The notes under the pieces were generated by a model that was not told the DNA's origin, ran no database searches, and saw only the letters and a list, made by a program, of their open reading frames with translations. Source: JBHIDQ01 sp046760155 (GTDB taxonomy: Bacteria; Chloroflexota; Dehalococcoidia; Dehalococcoidales; RBG-16-60-22). Taken from it: a stretch of 6,510 nucleotides of DNA. How positions within the stretch are numbered: the stretch's first letter is position 1; every line of letters starts with the position of its first letter. The position numbers and the translations under genes were made by a program. Positions 5,589 to 6,510 of the stretch are shown piece by piece. The stretch is taken from assembly GCA_046760155.1 (NCBI GenBank), contig JBHIDQ010000083.1:1-6510 (forward strand), in the 5' to 3' direction.

Positions 5589-6510
5589 AATTTTTAGGCT
5601 ACGGAAGGTCTGACGGCTCGGTTGGTATTCGAAACTACGTGCTGGTGATACCGGGAGGGTTTCTCGCCAGCAAAATAGGCGACCTCGTGGAAGGCACCAA
5701 GACTATCTTCACTGCCGATACCGGCAGCGGCCGCACCAGCCGTGACCGGGAAACGATAGCACGCACTCTGATAGGTCTGGGCAGAAACCCTAACGTGGCC
5801 TCAGTGATTGTCCATTCGTTGAGCGTCGGCTCGGCATACCCGGAGCTGCTGCCCACCCGAATCGCTAAAGAGATCGCTAGTTCCGGAAAACGGGTGGAAT
5901 TGATCGATGTGTCAAAAGAGGCCAGTACCCTCCGGGCACTGGAGAAAGGTGTCCAGCTGGCTCGGGAGATGGTGCTTGAGGCCTCCCAGCTCAGACGCCA
6001 ACCATTTGATTTGAGTCACCTGGCAGTCGGCGTGAAATGTGGCGCTTCGGATACAACCTCGGGTATCGCCGGTAATCCGGTCAATGGCAACCTCTTCGAC
6101 CGAATCGTCGCCGCGGGTGGTACCGCCTTTTTCGGAGAGACCACCGAGATTATCGGTGCCGAGCATGCCTTGGCCAAGCGGGGGGTAAACAAAGAAGTCT
6201 CCAGAAGTATTCTGAAGGTGGCTACTGAGACAGAAGAGATGGCCAAAGCCACCGGAGAAGACATTCGAACCGTCAACCCCGTTCCCTCTAATATCGCTGG
6301 AGGCATTTCTTCGCTCGAGGAGAAATCCCTGGGCGCTATCTATAAGTCGGGTTCATCCCCGATACAGGGAGTTCTCAAATATGGGGAGAGGCCAAAGGGC
6401 AAGGGGCTTTACTTCGTCGACAACTGGATGACGATGAACTCCATATTCACCGGCTACGCGGCTTCAGGAGCCCAATTAGTCATCTTCCAGCTAGGCGGCG
6501 GAGGCTGGCC
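5585..6510 (+). CDS. UxaA/GarD/SuyB-family lyase, large subunit (C-terminus cut by window edge)
   Basis: The open frame runs from ATG 5585 to the window end without a stop: 308 codons of an expected ~385-400. A full Shine-Dalgarno (AAAGGAGGTG, 5571-5580) lies 6 nt upstream inside the small-subunit gene. Family motifs, in order, are GYGRSDGSVGIRN (5-17), GRNPNV (66-71), VKCGASDTTSGIAGNP (150-165), FGETTEIIGAEHAL (183-196), NPVPSNIAGGISSLEEKSLG (231-250) and GLYFVDNW (274-281). This is the catalytic domain of altronate/galactarate dehydratase-type metal-dependent lyases. By gapless hand alignment to E. coli UxaA, recalled from memory, three cysteines of that enzyme are replaced here (about L27, T46, V81), while C152 is kept. 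The KCGxSDTTxG, GN-x2-D and FGET patterns look closer to SuyB. The substrate could be a sugar acid or a sulfonated hydroxyacid. Confidence 0.9.
   Translation, partial: MKFLGYGRSDGSVGIRNYVLVIPGGFLASKIGDLVEGTKTIFTADTGSGRTSRDRETIARTLIGLGRNPNVASVIVHSLSVGSAYPELLPTRIAKEIASSGKRVELIDVSKEASTLRALEKGVQLAREMVLEASQLRRQPFDLSHLAVGVKCGASDTTSGIAGNPVNGNLFDRIVAAGGTAFFGETTEIIGAEHALAKRGVNKEVSRSILKVATETEEMAKATGEDIRTVNPVPSNIAGGISSLEEKSLGAIYKSGSSPIQGVLKYGERPKGKGLYFVDNWMTMNSIFTGYAASGAQLVIFQLGGGGW

Overview
This window looks like bacterial chromosome of moderate GC content: strong Shine-Dalgarno sites, tight gene spacing and an AT-rich divergent control region. The protein families, notably a class III aminotransferase with a four-cysteine insert, a 2-hydroxyacid dehydrogenase with a VRRPVAVAI stretch and a split UxaA-type dehydratase, remind me of uncultured Chloroflexota (Dehalococcoidia-like) genomes. 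That placement is a low-confidence impression.

The layout is two divergent transcription units around a control region at about 5019-5279. Leftward (minus strand) run a mandelate racemase/enolase-superfamily enzyme (3867-5018), two paralogous D-2-hydroxyacid dehydrogenases (2762-3784 and 1705-2760, 1 nt apart), a gutted HpcH/HpaI aldolase gene (1485-1678) and a class III aminotransferase (76-1428). A strong hairpin at 13-50 closes the unit. Rightward (plus strand) run the small SAF-domain subunit (5280-5588) and the large subunit (5585 to the window end, incomplete) of a UxaA/GarD/SuyAB-type lyase, overlapping by ATGA.

The set reads as a catabolic module for a hydroxy acid (sugar acid or sulfo-hydroxyacid). 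Two unrelated lyase types could each dehydrate (or desulfonate) a hydroxyacid, an HpcH/HpaI aldolase would once have split a 2-keto-3-deoxy acid, and the dehydrogenases and aminotransferase would process 2-oxo acids or aldehydes. The substrate cannot be named from sequence. The large subunit resembles sulfolactate sulfo-lyase SuyB at several motifs and lacks three cysteines present in E. coli altronate dehydratase, so a sulfonate or other non-altronate substrate is open.

The most notable observation is the space between the second dehydrogenase and the aminotransferase. It holds the first ~22 and last ~44 codons of an HpcH/HpaI aldolase, joined out of frame, with the catalytic core missing. 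The module has therefore lost its own aldolase in this genome, or the assembly has collapsed there. No RNA genes, CRISPR arrays, insertion sequences or origins were seen.
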